A stretch of DNA of 64,000 bases from Algibacter lectus (GTDB taxonomy: Bacteria > Bacteroidota > Bacteroidia > Flavobacteriales > Flavobacteriaceae), in contig NZ_FOLN01000004.1 of assembly GCF_900112395.1 (NCBI RefSeq), positions 292,441 through 356,440 on the forward strand, written 5' to 3'. Shown here piece by piece: positions 41,159-51,608 of the stretch. The stretch's first letter is position 1, and each line of letters opens with the position of its first letter. The notes under the pieces were generated by a model. That model was not told where the DNA came from and did not search any database. It saw only the letters and a list, made by a program, of their open reading frames with translations. A program made the translations under genes and the position numbers.

Positions 41159-43465
41159 TTAAACTGTTAACAAACTATTTCGAGAAATGGTTACCGGTGA
41201 ATTATTTACTAAAATTTGTAAATCTGAATCGCCTTCTAATTCGAATTTAGCACCCGATTGATTAACATTCACTTTTAAAATATGGTGTCTAAAATTCACT
41301 TTAAATGAATATTCATCCCATTCCTTAGGGATTTTTGGAGTGAAAGAAAGCATGTCATCTTTAACACGCATACCGCCAAAACCTTCTACAATACTCATCC
41401 ATGTACCAGCCATAGATGTAATATGTAAACCTTCGTGAACTTCATTATTATAATCATCTAAATCCAAACGAGACGTTCTTAAATAAAACGTGTACGCCTG
41501 CTCCATACGATCTAACTTTGCGGCTTGAATACTGTGTACACAAGGTGATAATGAACTTTCGTGAACCGTAAAAGGTTCGTAAAAATCGAAATGACGCTCC
41601 AACTCTTCGTTAGAAAACTGATCTTCAAAAAAGTAAAAACCTTGTAAGGTATCGGCTTGCTTAATGTATGGTGAACGCAGAATACGATCCCAACTCCATT
41701 TTTGATTTATTGGTCGTTGTGCTTTCTCTAAGTGATCTACAGTAATTAATTCTTTATCTAGAAAACCATCTTGCTGTAAGTATATTTGTTTTTCTTCTGA
41801 AAAAGGAAAATACATATTTTCAGCAACCGCTTTCCATTTGTTTAATTCCGCTTCTTCTAGTTTTACTTTATTCATTACTCTAGCAAAATCTGAAGGATAT
41901 TCACTTTCAATTTTTGAGATATTTTCTAAAGCATAATTAATACACCATTGTGCTAAATAATTGGTGTAAAAGTTATTATTTACGTTGTTTTCGTACTCAT
42001 TCGGACCTGTTACTCCTAAAATAACATATTTGTTTTTAGCTGAAGAGAACGTAGCGCGCTGCTGCCAAAAACGAGCAATTCCAATTAAAACTTCTAAACC
42101 TTTTTCTGGGATATAGCTATAATCGCCCGTGTAACGATGGTAATTAAAAATAGCAAATGCTATGGCACCATTTCTATGTATTTCTTCAAAAGTAATTTCC
42201 CATTCATTATGGCATTCTTCACCATTCATGGTTACCATTGGGTATAAAGCCGCCCCGTTTGTAAAACCTAATTTTCCGGCGTTTTCAATCGCTTTTTCCA
42301 AATGATTGTAACGGTATTCTAACAAGCTTCTCGCCACGTTTTGATCTTTGGTAGCCATATAAAACGGAATGCAATACGCCTCGGTGTCCCAATACGTGCT
42401 ACCACCATATTTTTCGCCGGTAAAACCTTTTGGTCCAATATTTAATCGAGAATCTTTACCTAAGTAAGTTTGATTTAGTTGAAAAATATTAAAACGTATA
42501 CCTTGCTGCGCTTTCACATCTCCGGAGATTGAAATATCAGACATGCTCCAAATACGCTCCCAAGCTTGTTTTTGTTCGTCTAACAAAACATCAAACCCTT
42601 TTTCTGTTGCTAAATTCAATACGTTTATTGCAGCAGAAATAAGTTCATTTTTATCGTGATTAGTATCTACAACATAACCACCAAACTTATTGATAGCGTA
42701 GGTTTCACCTTGTTTAACCTGATTAGAATAACTAAAAGAAATACTATTAGAATCACTTTCAATTATTGGTTTTATAGCAACACTAGTTCCATTAACAAAA
42801 ACCTCCGACTCCATAAAAGTACAGGTATGAAATTCGGTTTTCATAGTTTTAGCCTCGATAAAAGCCTGATTGTTTTCATTACAAACCTTTAAAGTATCCC
42901 AAAATTTATCATCCCAGTTGGTATCTTCATTTGTAATTCCAGAATCTAAATAAGGTTGAAACACCACTTCTGCATCAGTACTTATTGGTTTTACACTATA
43001 TTCAATTGCTCCAACTTCGTCTAATTCCAAACTTAAAAAACGTTTGGCTTCTACCTCAATTACCACATTATTTTGTAGTGTTGCTGTAAAACTACGCGAC
43101 AACCAACCAGCTTTCATGTTAAGCTCTCTCCTGAAATTATCAACAACTTTACAAGTATGTAAATCCAATTGTTCTCTATTTACAGAAACATTAATACCAA
43201 TCCAGTTTGGTGCGTTTAATACTTTTGCGAAATATTCGGGGTATCCATTTTTCCACCAACCCACACGCGTTTTATCTGGATAATACACGCCAGCAATATA
43301 ACTTCCCTGAAACGTTGGTCCAGAATATTGCTCTTCAAAATTAGCACGTTGCCCCATAGCACCGTTGCCTATGCTGAATAAACTTTCTGAAGATTTTACG
43401 CGCTCGGCATTGAAACCTTCTTCTATAACGGACCAATTATCTGGTTTTATATAATCTTGATTCAT
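41159..43465 (-). CDS. GH65 maltose phosphorylase
   Basis: A 768-aa cytoplasmic enzyme (no signal peptide) that splits maltose with phosphate into glucose and beta-glucose-1-phosphate. The GH65 signature MNGEECHNEWEITFEEIH carries the catalytic acid Glu. KWSWDRILRSPYIKQADT and the FTVHESSLSPCVHS phosphate-binding region are also typical. The length is normal. Its neighbour beta-phosphoglucomutase, which takes the beta-anomer product, makes maltose phosphorylase more likely than trehalose or kojibiose phosphorylase. Assignment to maltose is by context. Confidence 0.92.
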   Translation of the reverse strand: MNQDYIKPDNWSVIEEGFNAERVKSSESLFSIGNGAMGQRANFEEQYSGPTFQGSYIAGVYYPDKTRVGWWKNGYPEYFAKVLNAPNWIGINVSVNREQLDLHTCKVVDNFRRELNMKAGWLSRSFTATLQNNVVIEVEAKRFLSLELDEVGAIEYSVKPISTDAEVVFQPYLDSGITNEDTNWDDKFWDTLKVCNENNQAFIEAKTMKTEFHTCTFMESEVFVNGTSVAIKPIIESDSNSISFSYSNQVKQGETYAINKFGGYVVDTNHDKNELISAAINVLNLATEKGFDVLLDEQKQAWERIWSMSDISISGDVKAQQGIRFNIFQLNQTYLGKDSRLNIGPKGFTGEKYGGSTYWDTEAYCIPFYMATKDQNVARSLLEYRYNHLEKAIENAGKLGFTNGAALYPMVTMNGEECHNEWEITFEEIHRNGAIAFAIFNYHRYTGDYSYIPEKGLEVLIGIARFWQQRATFSSAKNKYVILGVTGPNEYENNVNNNFYTNYLAQWCINYALENISKIESEYPSDFARVMNKVKLEEAELNKWKAVAENMYFPFSEEKQIYLQQDGFLDKELITVDHLEKAQRPINQKWSWDRILRSPYIKQADTLQGFYFFEDQFSNEELERHFDFYEPFTVHESSLSPCVHSIQAAKLDRMEQAYTFYLRTSRLDLDDYNNEVHEGLHITSMAGTWMSIVEGFGGMRVKDDMLSFTPKIPKEWDEYSFKVNFRHHILKVNVNQSGAKFELEGDSDLQILVNNSPVTISRNSLLTV

Positions 43466-43482
43466 CTGTTTTATATTTTAAG

Positions 43483-43514
43483 AGAAAGGCTTAACCGCAA
43501 TGTATCACCTTTCT
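43483..43514 (-). other. Intercistronic hairpin between pgmB and GH65
   Basis: AGAAAGG / CCTTTCT form a 7-bp stem around an 18-nt loop in the 78-bp gap. There is no T run, so it is not a good terminator. It may be an mRNA processing or stabilising structure. Confidence 0.35.
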
Positions 43515-43543
43515 GTTTTGTCTTCTTTCTAAATTATATTTTA

Positions 43544-44200
43544 CTACTTATTGCTTATACTTTCAATAAAATCTGCAGGGATTTCCGTAAGATCATTAAA
43601 GTTATAATCGGCCTCACTTAACGTGTCTTTATCACCAATACCAACAGAAACCATTTGCGCTCTATTTGCTGCCTCTACTCCTGCAATGGCATCTTCAAAA
43701 ACAATACATTGCTCTGGCTTTAGGTTTAGTTTTTCGGCTCCAATTAAAAATACTTCAGGATCTGGTTTGGCTTTAGAAACACTATTTCCATCAACAATAC
43801 CTTTAAAGCGATCAAACAAGCCAACTTGTTTTAAAATTAATGGTGCATTTTTACTTGCAGAACCTAGCACGTATTTAACACCTAGTTCATCTAAACTATC
43901 CAATAATTTTTCGGCACCTGGTAAAATTTCATCAGCTCCCATTTTATGGATATACTTGAGATAATGCTCATTCTTACTTAATAAAACTTCTTGTTTTTTT
44001 TCTTCGGAAAGCGTAACGTTTCCAAGTCCTAATAAAATTTCTAAAGAACGTACGCGGCTCACACCTTTTAGCAGTTCATTACTTGCTTCTGTAAACTCAA
44101 AACCCAAACTATCGGCAAGGCTTTTCCATGCTAAATAGTGATATTTCGCGGTATCTACAATAACACCGTCTAAATCGAATATTACTCCTACTGTATTCAT
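43544..44200 (-). CDS. pgmB: Beta-phosphoglucomutase
   Basis: A 218-aa HAD-superfamily enzyme converting beta-glucose-1-phosphate to glucose-6-phosphate. The nucleophile and acid/base Asps are in FDLDGVIVDTAKYHYLAW. The cap segment is LKGVSRVRSLEILL, motif II is LGSASKNAP, and the distal motif is CIVFEDAIAGVEAA. All are typical of PgmB. It lies 8 bp after the MFS transporter and before GH65, giving a compact maltose-to-G6P module. Confidence 0.93.
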   Translation of the reverse strand: MNTVGVIFDLDGVIVDTAKYHYLAWKSLADSLGFEFTEASNELLKGVSRVRSLEILLGLGNVTLSEEKKQEVLLSKNEHYLKYIHKMGADEILPGAEKLLDSLDELGVKYVLGSASKNAPLILKQVGLFDRFKGIVDGNSVSKAKPDPEVFLIGAEKLNLKPEQCIVFEDAIAGVEAANRAQMVSVGIGDKDTLSEADYNFNDLTEIPADFIESISNK

Positions 44201-44208
44201 TTTTATAT

Positions 44209-45576
44209 TTAAGATTGATATGAAATGGCCGATTTGTTTGTAATTAGAAAATTACATAAGCCTGCAATTATTAAACTTCCTCCTGCCACAAGCATGGCAT
44301 TTATGGCTTGATCGCCAATTAAACTCGACACATAATTGATGCCTCCAAGAGCTGCAATTATTTGTGGGATAACAATAAACATATTGAAAATCCCCATGAA
44401 CACTCCCATTTTTTTTGGATCTACCGAACTAGACAGCATAGCATAAGGCATGGAGAGAATACTACCCCAAGCAACACCTACTAAAGCGAAACAATACTTT
44501 AAATTTTCGGGACTCGAAATATAATACATACCAATAAAACCGAGGCCTCCCAAGATAAGAGACCCCATGTGCACGTACTTTCGGTTAATATTTCTTTTTG
44601 ATGTGTAAAACGTTAAAAGCAAAGCAAAAACCATAGAAGTTAATCCGTAAATCCCCATGGCGGAACCTACTAAATTCGATGCTTTTTGAAATGTTGTGTT
44701 TGCGACATTAAAAGCTTCTTCTTGAGCAAGAACACTCATATCATAACTCGATTCGATGGGAGCAGGTGCATTAAAAACATGCTCGGTTAATGCCGGGTTT
44801 GCCATACTCCACATGGTAAAAAACGCAAACCAAGAAAAAAACTGGATAACACCCAACTTCTTCATAGTTAATGGCATGTTACCAATATTGTTTACAATGT
44901 CTGGAATAAACCGGTTTTTCTTTTGCTTTTCCTTTTCAAAGGCTTCCATGTCTTCAGGAGGATATTCTGAAGTTGTAAAAATGGTATACAAAACACTCAA
45001 CAAAAAGATAATAGCACCAATAGCAAAAGCAACTTTCACCGACATAGGCACAACACCTTGTGGCGCAGCATCGGAAACTCCTAACTGAGAAACCATCCAA
45101 GGTAAATTACTAGCTACCCAAGTACCAATACCTATAACAAGCGTTTGTACTACAAAACCATAAGATCGTTGAGATTCCGGTAATTTATCGGCTACTAAAG
45201 CACGAAAGGGTTCCATTGAAATATTAATGGAAGCATCTAAAATCCATAAAAATCCGGCAGCCATCCATAGTGCAGAAGAATGTGGCACAAAAAACAAAGC
45301 AATAGAACTTAACACAGCACCTACTAAAAAGTAAGGGCGTCGGCGGCCTAATTTTGAATGCCATGTTCTGTCACTCATATAACCAATAATTGGTTGTACA
45401 AGTAAACCTGTTAAAGGTGCAGCAATCCATAACAACGGAATGTCATCATGACTAGCGCCTAATGTTTGAAAAATTCGAGACATAAAGCCTCCCTGAAGTG
45501 CAAATCCAAATTGTATCCCTAGAAATCCGAAACTCATGTTCCAAATTTGCCAGAAACTTAATTTACGCTTTTCCAT
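44209..45576 (-). CDS. MFS sugar transporter (maltose/SLC45-GPH type)
   Basis: A 455-aa inner-membrane carrier with about 12 hydrophobic helices. The start SFWQIWNMSFGFLGIQFGFA and the loop GYMSDRTWHSKLGRRRPY are typical of the SLC45-like sugar:proton symporters of Bacteroidota. It is the first gene of the minus operon, directly ahead of pgmB and GH65. It therefore most likely brings maltose from periplasm to cytoplasm. Energy coupling and substrate are inferred. Confidence 0.87.
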   Translation of the reverse strand: MEKRKLSFWQIWNMSFGFLGIQFGFALQGGFMSRIFQTLGASHDDIPLLWIAAPLTGLLVQPIIGYMSDRTWHSKLGRRRPYFLVGAVLSSIALFFVPHSSALWMAAGFLWILDASINISMEPFRALVADKLPESQRSYGFVVQTLVIGIGTWVASNLPWMVSQLGVSDAAPQGVVPMSVKVAFAIGAIIFLLSVLYTIFTTSEYPPEDMEAFEKEKQKKNRFIPDIVNNIGNMPLTMKKLGVIQFFSWFAFFTMWSMANPALTEHVFNAPAPIESSYDMSVLAQEEAFNVANTTFQKASNLVGSAMGIYGLTSMVFALLLTFYTSKRNINRKYVHMGSLILGGLGFIGMYYISSPENLKYCFALVGVAWGSILSMPYAMLSSSVDPKKMGVFMGIFNMFIVIPQIIAALGGINYVSSLIGDQAINAMLVAGGSLIIAGLCNFLITNKSAISYQS

Positions 45577-45740
45577 TAAATAGTATATTAAAGTTAATAC
45601 TATTTGATAAGCGGTTTTATACCAATTTCAATAAAAAAGGATATCGATATAACTTATCAAAACTTAAGTGAGAAGTGAAAATATAAGTTTTGATTTCGGT
45701 GTAAAGATATGAAAGATTTTAAATTTTCAAAGAAAAAAAA

Positions 45741-46814
45741 TTATTTAGTAGATTCTCTTTCAATTATTTCGGTCTCAATTACTAGTTTTATAAAGTCCGA
45801 TTTAGGGTTACTATTTACAATAAACGAGTCTGGTTCTACATCTTCAGATTCCAATCTATCTATCAGTAAATTAGCGGCTTGCTCCCCTATTCTTTGTCCA
45901 TGTTGACTCACTGTTGTTAAAGTTGGTGTGGCGTGTTTAGAAAGTACACCATCGGTAAAACCAATAACCTGAATATCTTCCGGGATTTTCAATCCTATTT
46001 TTTTTGCCACCTTCATGGCTGTAATAGCATACAGTTCGTTTACTGCAAAAACACCATCAATATTAGGGTTTAATTCGAAAAACTTATTAATTTCATTCTC
46101 TAAAAACTCCAGATGATCTGCAGAATTCAAACTATCGTTAATTTTTAAAATTAAATCGGAATTCGGCTCAATATTATTACGCTCCAAAGCTTCTAAATAT
46201 CCTTGTGTTCTAAGTCGGCCAACACTTACATAATCCATAGTTGTTAAAAGCGCTATATTCTCGCAACCTTTATTAATAAGCATGTTTACCGCTTTTACTG
46301 CACCGTTAAAATCATCAACAATAACCTTATCACAATCCACCTCACTCACCACCCTATCGAACATAACAATGGGCATGCCTTGGTTAATGGTAGCATGAAA
46401 ATGGTGATAATCTTGTTTAAGTAATGTTTCTTTAGAAATAGAAAGAATAAACCCATCAATACTACCATTGGCAAGCATTTCCATGTTTATAATTTCTTTG
46501 GTAAACGACTCGTTAGATAGCCCTACAATTACATTATAACCTCGTTTATTGGCCACACGCTCAATACCAAAAATAACGGTTGAGAAAAAATGATGTACAA
46601 TCTCAGGTATTAAAATCCCTATGGTTTTTGTTTTTCTATTTTTTAAACTCAGCGCAATATTATTGGGCCGGTAGTTATAAAGTTTAGCAAATGCTTGTAT
46701 TTTTTGCGTGGTATCTTCACTAATCTCTTTGCTTCCGCTTAAAGCTTTGGACACCGTAGATATGGAGACCTCTAATTCGCGGGCAATTTGCTTAAGGGTT
46801 ATTTTTCTTTTCAT
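45741..46814 (-). CDS. LacI-family transcriptional regulator of the alpha-glucan PUL
   Basis: A 357-aa repressor-type regulator. The N-terminal HTH is TLKQIARELEVSISTVSKAL (about 6-25), followed by the hinge helix RPNNIALSLKNRK. The periplasmic-binding-protein-like effector domain begins TIGILIPEIVHHFFS and includes GVFAVNELYAITAMKVAK and VIGFTDG. It lies between the two arms of the PUL. A perfect 16-bp palindrome 114 bp upstream of its ATG is a typical operator. Maltose or another maltodextrin metabolite is the expected effector, by context. Confidence 0.9.
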   Translation of the reverse strand: MKRKITLKQIARELEVSISTVSKALSGSKEISEDTTQKIQAFAKLYNYRPNNIALSLKNRKTKTIGILIPEIVHHFFSTVIFGIERVANKRGYNVIVGLSNESFTKEIINMEMLANGSIDGFILSISKETLLKQDYHHFHATINQGMPIVMFDRVVSEVDCDKVIVDDFNGAVKAVNMLINKGCENIALLTTMDYVSVGRLRTQGYLEALERNNIEPNSDLILKINDSLNSADHLEFLENEINKFFELNPNIDGVFAVNELYAITAMKVAKKIGLKIPEDIQVIGFTDGVLSKHATPTLTTVSQHGQRIGEQAANLLIDRLESEDVEPDSFIVNSNPKSDFIKLVIETEIIERESTK

Positions 46815-46927
46815 TGAAGTAAATTAACAAAAAATATACTTAACACCATAAAGTTACGGCATAATTTATCACGGCTCAATTATGTGAAATTGATAATTTA
46901 AGACTTAAATAATGAAAACTTATCAAC

Positions 46928-46943
46928 ACGAAAACGTTTTCGT
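46928..46943. promoter_or_regulatory. Probable LacI-family operator palindrome
   Basis: ACGAAAACGTTTTCGT is a perfect 16-bp palindrome with a central CG, the classical LacI-family operator form. It lies in the lacI-susC divergent gap, 110 bp before the susC ATG and 114 bp before the lacI ATG. I found no second copy at the start of the minus operon (45577-45740). Confidence 0.75.
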
Positions 46944-47052
46944 TAAGAATTTCGTAACTCACAATCACTGTTTAACAATTTCTTTTACATAATTTTAACA
47001 CGAGAAGTGAAAGTATAAACAACTAATTTAGACATTATTTAAACTAATTTGT

Positions 47053-49974
47053 ATGAAGACAACTATTAAAAGATTGTTGTTCTTTTTGCTATTTGCACCT
47101 ACATTAATATTCGCGCAAAATAGAGTAAAAGGGACAGTAACAGAAAAAGCAACTTCTATTCCGCTTCCCGGAGTAAATGTCGTAATTAAAGGCACTGCAA
47201 CAGGAACAGCAACAGATTTTGACGGTAATTTTCAAATTGAAGCCAAAAATGGCGACATATTTGTTGTTACTTACATAGGCTTCCAATCACAAGAAATCAC
47301 CTATTCAGGACAAACAACATTAAATATTCAACTTAATGAAGATGCTGCACTACTTAACGAAATAGTAGTTATTGGGTACGGATCTACAACTAAAAAAGAT
47401 GCCACAGGTTCCGTAGAAGCTATTACTTCGGAAGGCTTTACAAGAGGAAACATTGTAACTCCAGAAAACTTATTAAGCGGCCGCGTATCGGGTGTAAGTG
47501 TTACTACAAGTGGCGCTCCAGGTTCTGGCTCTCAAATTAGAATTCGTGGAGGCTCGTCTATAAACGGATCTAACGACCCACTTATTATTATCGATGGTTT
47601 ACCAATAGATAACAATAGTGTAAAAGGATCTCGTGGAGTTTTAGCTAGTATTAACCCAAATGATATTGATTCTTTCTCTGTATTGAAGGATGCTTCGGCA
47701 ACCGCTATTTATGGTTCTAGAGCATCAAACGGGGTTATTATTATTGTAACTAAAAAAGGTAAATCTTCATTTAGCGCTACTTATGATACGCAATACAGTT
47801 TTGGTGAAATCGCTAACCGTATTGATGTGTTTTCTGGAGATGAATACAGAAACCTTGTTGCATCGCAACCTCTTAACGGAACCACTTTAGACGAGAGTTT
47901 ATTAGGCGCAACAAGCACAGATTGGCAAGATGAGATTTTTAGAAACACCGTATCATCTCAACACAACATCTCTATGCAAGGTTCTTTATTTCAAGCCATT
48001 CCAACACGTTTCTCTTTTGGATTAACCAACCAAGAAGGCGCTTTAATGACTTCGGAATTTGAACGTAGAAACTTAGGCTTAGCCTTAAACCCTTCACTTT
48101 TTAAAGATCATTTAAAAATTAATTTAAATGCAAACATGAGTTTTGAAGATAACCGCTTTGCAGATTCTGGTCAAATAGGCGCTGCATTATCTTACGACCC
48201 TACACAACCGGTTTACGATACAACATCTCCTTTTGATGGTTATTACCAACACCGCAACGGTACAACGGTTTTAAACGGAACGACAAACCCAGTAGCATCA
48301 TTACTTCAAACTAATAATTTAGGAGATTCTAATAGAGTTTATGGTAACTTAAACTTGGATTATAAATTCCATTTTTTACCAGACTTAAGAGCGGTAATAA
48401 ATATTGGTTACGATGAAACTAAGGCAAAAGAAATTCAATCTACATCGTACAATGTACCAACAAACGACCCAGTAAAAGGAAATACTTTACGTCGTTTTGA
48501 AAACAGAACCAACAAATTACTAGATGGTTACTTAAACTATAAAAAAGAATTTGAAAACTTCCGTACCGAATTAATGGCAGGTTACTCTTATCAAAAATTC
48601 ACCTTTAACGGAAACGATACAGGTAACTTAAGAGATCCACAAACTTTTGCTAACACTTACGCAGATCCAGATGTGGTTTTAATTGGCTTTTTTGGTAGAG
48701 CCAACTTAACATTTTTAGAAAAATACTTAGTAACACTAACTTACAGACGCGATGGAACATCTCGTTTTAGCGAAGAAAATCGTTGGGGCAACTTTCCTGC
48801 TGCTGCTGTAGCTTGGAATATTAGTGATGAAGATTTTTTGAAAGATTCTAAAACCATTTCAAACTTAAAACTAAGAGCAGGATATGGTATTACAGGTCAA
48901 CAATCTATTAGCGAAAAAGATATTTTCTTAAACAGGTATAGAGGCGGCGATGCTAACTCTCAATACCAGTTTGGGAACCAAGTGATCCAATCGCTTATTG
49001 CTTCAGAAATAAACCCAGATATTAAGTGGGAAGAAACAGCAACTATAGAGTTTGGTATTGATTATGGTGTTTTTGACAATCGCGTTTCTGGTTCGTTAAA
49101 CTTCTTTCAGAAAAACTCTACCGATTTATTATTCTCTGCTGCTGTTGCCGATGGTACAAACTTTTCAAACAACATCATCCAAAATATTGGCGAATTACAA
49201 ACTCGTGGTATAGAATTCTCGGTTAATGCCGATGTGGTTAAACAAAAAGACTTCACTATAGACTTCAATTTTAATGCAACATTTTTAGACAGAGAAATTA
49301 AAGAACTTGCCCAAGGCCAGGATGTTAAAACCGGTGGTATTTCTGGCGGTACAGGTAACAACATTCAAATCTTAAGCGAAGGATTTTCGCCTAACTCATT
49401 TAATGTTTATAAACAACTTTACGACACATCTGGAAATCCAATTGAAGGTGCTTATGTAGATTTAAATGGTGATAACGTAATTAATGAAGACGACCGTTAT
49501 TTAAAAGAAAACCCAGGTGCAGACGCTATTTTAGGTTTTCAATCTAACGTGAATTATAAAAATTTCGATTTCTCTTTCAATATGAGAGCTAATTTAGGAA
49601 ACTACGTTTATAATAACGTAAACTCATCGCGATCACAATACCAATTACTTCAAGATAATGCGGTGTTAGGCAACCTACCAACATCGGTTTTAGATAATAA
49701 CTTTCAACGTACGGCAGATGTTATCATTTCTGATATTTATGTAGAAGATGCTTCATTCTTAAAAATAGATAACATTACTTTAGGTTACACTTTTCCTAAT
49801 GTTTCTAAAAAATTAAAAAGCATTCGTTTATGGGCCGGAATTCAAAACGTATTCACTATTACAAATTATAGCGGATTAGATCCAGAAGTATCGGTTGGTA
49901 CAGACCAAGGCATAGACAATAATATATACCCAAGGCCAAGAACTATTTTGGCAGGAGCTAATTTTAAATTTTAA
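47053..49974 (+). CDS. SusC-like TonB-dependent receptor (alpha-glucan PUL)
   Basis: A 973-aa outer-membrane importer of maltooligosaccharides. A signal peptide (ends FAQN) is followed by a carboxypeptidase-D-like domain (about 24-100, DFDGNFQIEA). Next are EIVVIGYGSTTKKDATGSVE and the plug with IRIRGGSSINGSNDPLIIIDG, then a 22-strand barrel ending GANFKF. It is first in the susC-D-E-F arm and would be controlled by the LacI-type operator upstream. Confidence 0.95.
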   Translation: MKTTIKRLLFFLLFAPTLIFAQNRVKGTVTEKATSIPLPGVNVVIKGTATGTATDFDGNFQIEAKNGDIFVVTYIGFQSQEITYSGQTTLNIQLNEDAALLNEIVVIGYGSTTKKDATGSVEAITSEGFTRGNIVTPENLLSGRVSGVSVTTSGAPGSGSQIRIRGGSSINGSNDPLIIIDGLPIDNNSVKGSRGVLASINPNDIDSFSVLKDASATAIYGSRASNGVIIIVTKKGKSSFSATYDTQYSFGEIANRIDVFSGDEYRNLVASQPLNGTTLDESLLGATSTDWQDEIFRNTVSSQHNISMQGSLFQAIPTRFSFGLTNQEGALMTSEFERRNLGLALNPSLFKDHLKINLNANMSFEDNRFADSGQIGAALSYDPTQPVYDTTSPFDGYYQHRNGTTVLNGTTNPVASLLQTNNLGDSNRVYGNLNLDYKFHFLPDLRAVINIGYDETKAKEIQSTSYNVPTNDPVKGNTLRRFENRTNKLLDGYLNYKKEFENFRTELMAGYSYQKFTFNGNDTGNLRDPQTFANTYADPDVVLIGFFGRANLTFLEKYLVTLTYRRDGTSRFSEENRWGNFPAAAVAWNISDEDFLKDSKTISNLKLRAGYGITGQQSISEKDIFLNRYRGGDANSQYQFGNQVIQSLIASEINPDIKWEETATIEFGIDYGVFDNRVSGSLNFFQKNSTDLLFSAAVADGTNFSNNIIQNIGELQTRGIEFSVNADVVKQKDFTIDFNFNATFLDREIKELAQGQDVKTGGISGGTGNNIQILSEGFSPNSFNVYKQLYDTSGNPIEGAYVDLNGDNVINEDDRYLKENPGADAILGFQSNVNYKNFDFSFNMRANLGNYVYNNVNSSRSQYQLLQDNAVLGNLPTSVLDNNFQRTADVIISDIYVEDASFLKIDNITLGYTFPNVSKKLKSIRLWAGIQNVFTITNYSGLDPEVSVGTDQGIDNNIYPRPRTILAGANFKF

Positions 49975-49985
49975 AAAACACAACT

Positions 49986-51587
49986 ATGAAACCAAGATTT
50001 AAAATACAAAATACCATTGGGATCGCTCTACTTTTATTCGCTACACTAACTTCGTGTACCGATGATTTAGATATTGTTCCTAATGACGATCAAACAGTAT
50101 TAAGCGAAGAGCTTTTTACTAACGAAGCAGCTTACAAACAAGTGTTAGCAGGTATTTATGCCAACTTAGCACTTACAGGAACCGATGGTGCAGGGAATTC
50201 AAACCTTAAAAACATTGATGCTGGAACTAGCCAATTTGGACGTGTACTTTTATATGTACAAACGTTATCGGCAGATCAAATGATTTGGTCTTACGAGAAT
50301 GATCCTGGAGCTAGAGAAATTCAAAGAAATACATGGACAGCTCAAAACCCATTATTACTTGGTATGTTTAGTAGAGCACACCTTTCTATTGCTTTAGCAA
50401 ACAATTTTTTAAGAGAAACTACAGACGCTAAACTAGATGCAAGAAACGTATCGACAACTACAAGAACCGACATTGTAGCTTATAGAGCTGAAGCTCGCTT
50501 AATGCGCGCCATGGCTTATTACTACATGATGGATATTTTTGGAAAAGCAAATTTCGTTACAGAAAATGATAATCTTAACTCGTTTCCTCCTGTATATGAA
50601 AGAGGTCAATTATTCGATTTTATTGAATCGGAATTAATAGCAATCGATACTGATTTAATAGATTCTAGACAAAACGAATATGGTCGTGCCGATAAATCGG
50701 TTGCTTATATGGTTTTGGCTAAAATGTATTTAAATGCTGAAGTTTATATTGGTGAGAACCATTACACGGAATGCTTAACCTATTGCGAAAAAATAATGGA
50801 CGGTGGTTACACATTAGCACCTAATTATTTACACAATTTTATGGCAGACAACAACACAAACTCTGCTGTAAACGAAATTATTTTCCCGATAGTTTCAGAT
50901 GGTACAACAACGCAAAATTACGGACCAACAACGGTTATGGTTAATGGCCAAGTAGGAAGTTTAGAAGAAAACGGACTAGAACTTGGTGTTAGTAAACCTG
51001 GTTGGGGTGGTGCACTTAGAATTAGAAAACAATTAGCTAATCTATTTGATGCTTCTTTTGCTGACGATGATAGAAATACTATTATCTCTGCAGATAGACC
51101 AATTGATATTACAGAAATATCCGATAAAGATACTGGATACATTATTAAAAAATATTCAAACGCAACCTCAACAGGAAGCGCTGGTGCCGATCAAACTTTT
51201 GTTGATACCGATTTCCCTTTATTTAGATTGGCCGATGTATACTTAATGTATGCAGAAGCACATTTAAGAGGCGGTGGCGGTACTATTAGCGATGCTGTTG
51301 GTTATGTAAATGCTTTAAGAACTAGAGCACATAACCCAAATACTATTTCTTCTGGAGATTTAACTTTAGATTTTATTTTAGATGAGCGCGCTCGTGAATT
51401 ACACTGGGAAGCACACCGAAGACAAGATTTAATTCGTTACAATAAATTTACTGGTGGAAACTACAACTGGGCATGGAAAGGTAATGGAAGCAATGGTATC
51501 TCTTTACCATCACACTTTAATGTATATCCAATTCCAACCGGAAGTATTGCAGCAAACCCTAACCTTACTCAAAACACAGGGTACTAA
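49986..51587 (+). CDS. SusD-like lipoprotein (alpha-glucan PUL)
   Basis: A 533-aa SusD/RagB lipoprotein with lipobox TSCTDD (Cys24). It has the N-terminal SEELFTNEAAYKQVLAGIYA segment, the core YRAEARLMRAMAYYYMMDIFG, and the C-terminal ERARELHWEAHRRQDLIRY. It caps the SusC encoded 11 bp upstream and binds the incoming alpha-glucan. Confidence 0.95.
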   Translation: MKPRFKIQNTIGIALLLFATLTSCTDDLDIVPNDDQTVLSEELFTNEAAYKQVLAGIYANLALTGTDGAGNSNLKNIDAGTSQFGRVLLYVQTLSADQMIWSYENDPGAREIQRNTWTAQNPLLLGMFSRAHLSIALANNFLRETTDAKLDARNVSTTTRTDIVAYRAEARLMRAMAYYYMMDIFGKANFVTENDNLNSFPPVYERGQLFDFIESELIAIDTDLIDSRQNEYGRADKSVAYMVLAKMYLNAEVYIGENHYTECLTYCEKIMDGGYTLAPNYLHNFMADNNTNSAVNEIIFPIVSDGTTTQNYGPTTVMVNGQVGSLEENGLELGVSKPGWGGALRIRKQLANLFDASFADDDRNTIISADRPIDITEISDKDTGYIIKKYSNATSTGSAGADQTFVDTDFPLFRLADVYLMYAEAHLRGGGGTISDAVGYVNALRTRAHNPNTISSGDLTLDFILDERARELHWEAHRRQDLIRYNKFTGGNYNWAWKGNGSNGISLPSHFNVYPIPTGSIAANPNLTQNTGY

Positions 51588-51608
51588 AATTAAAAACAAA
51601 TTAAGACC

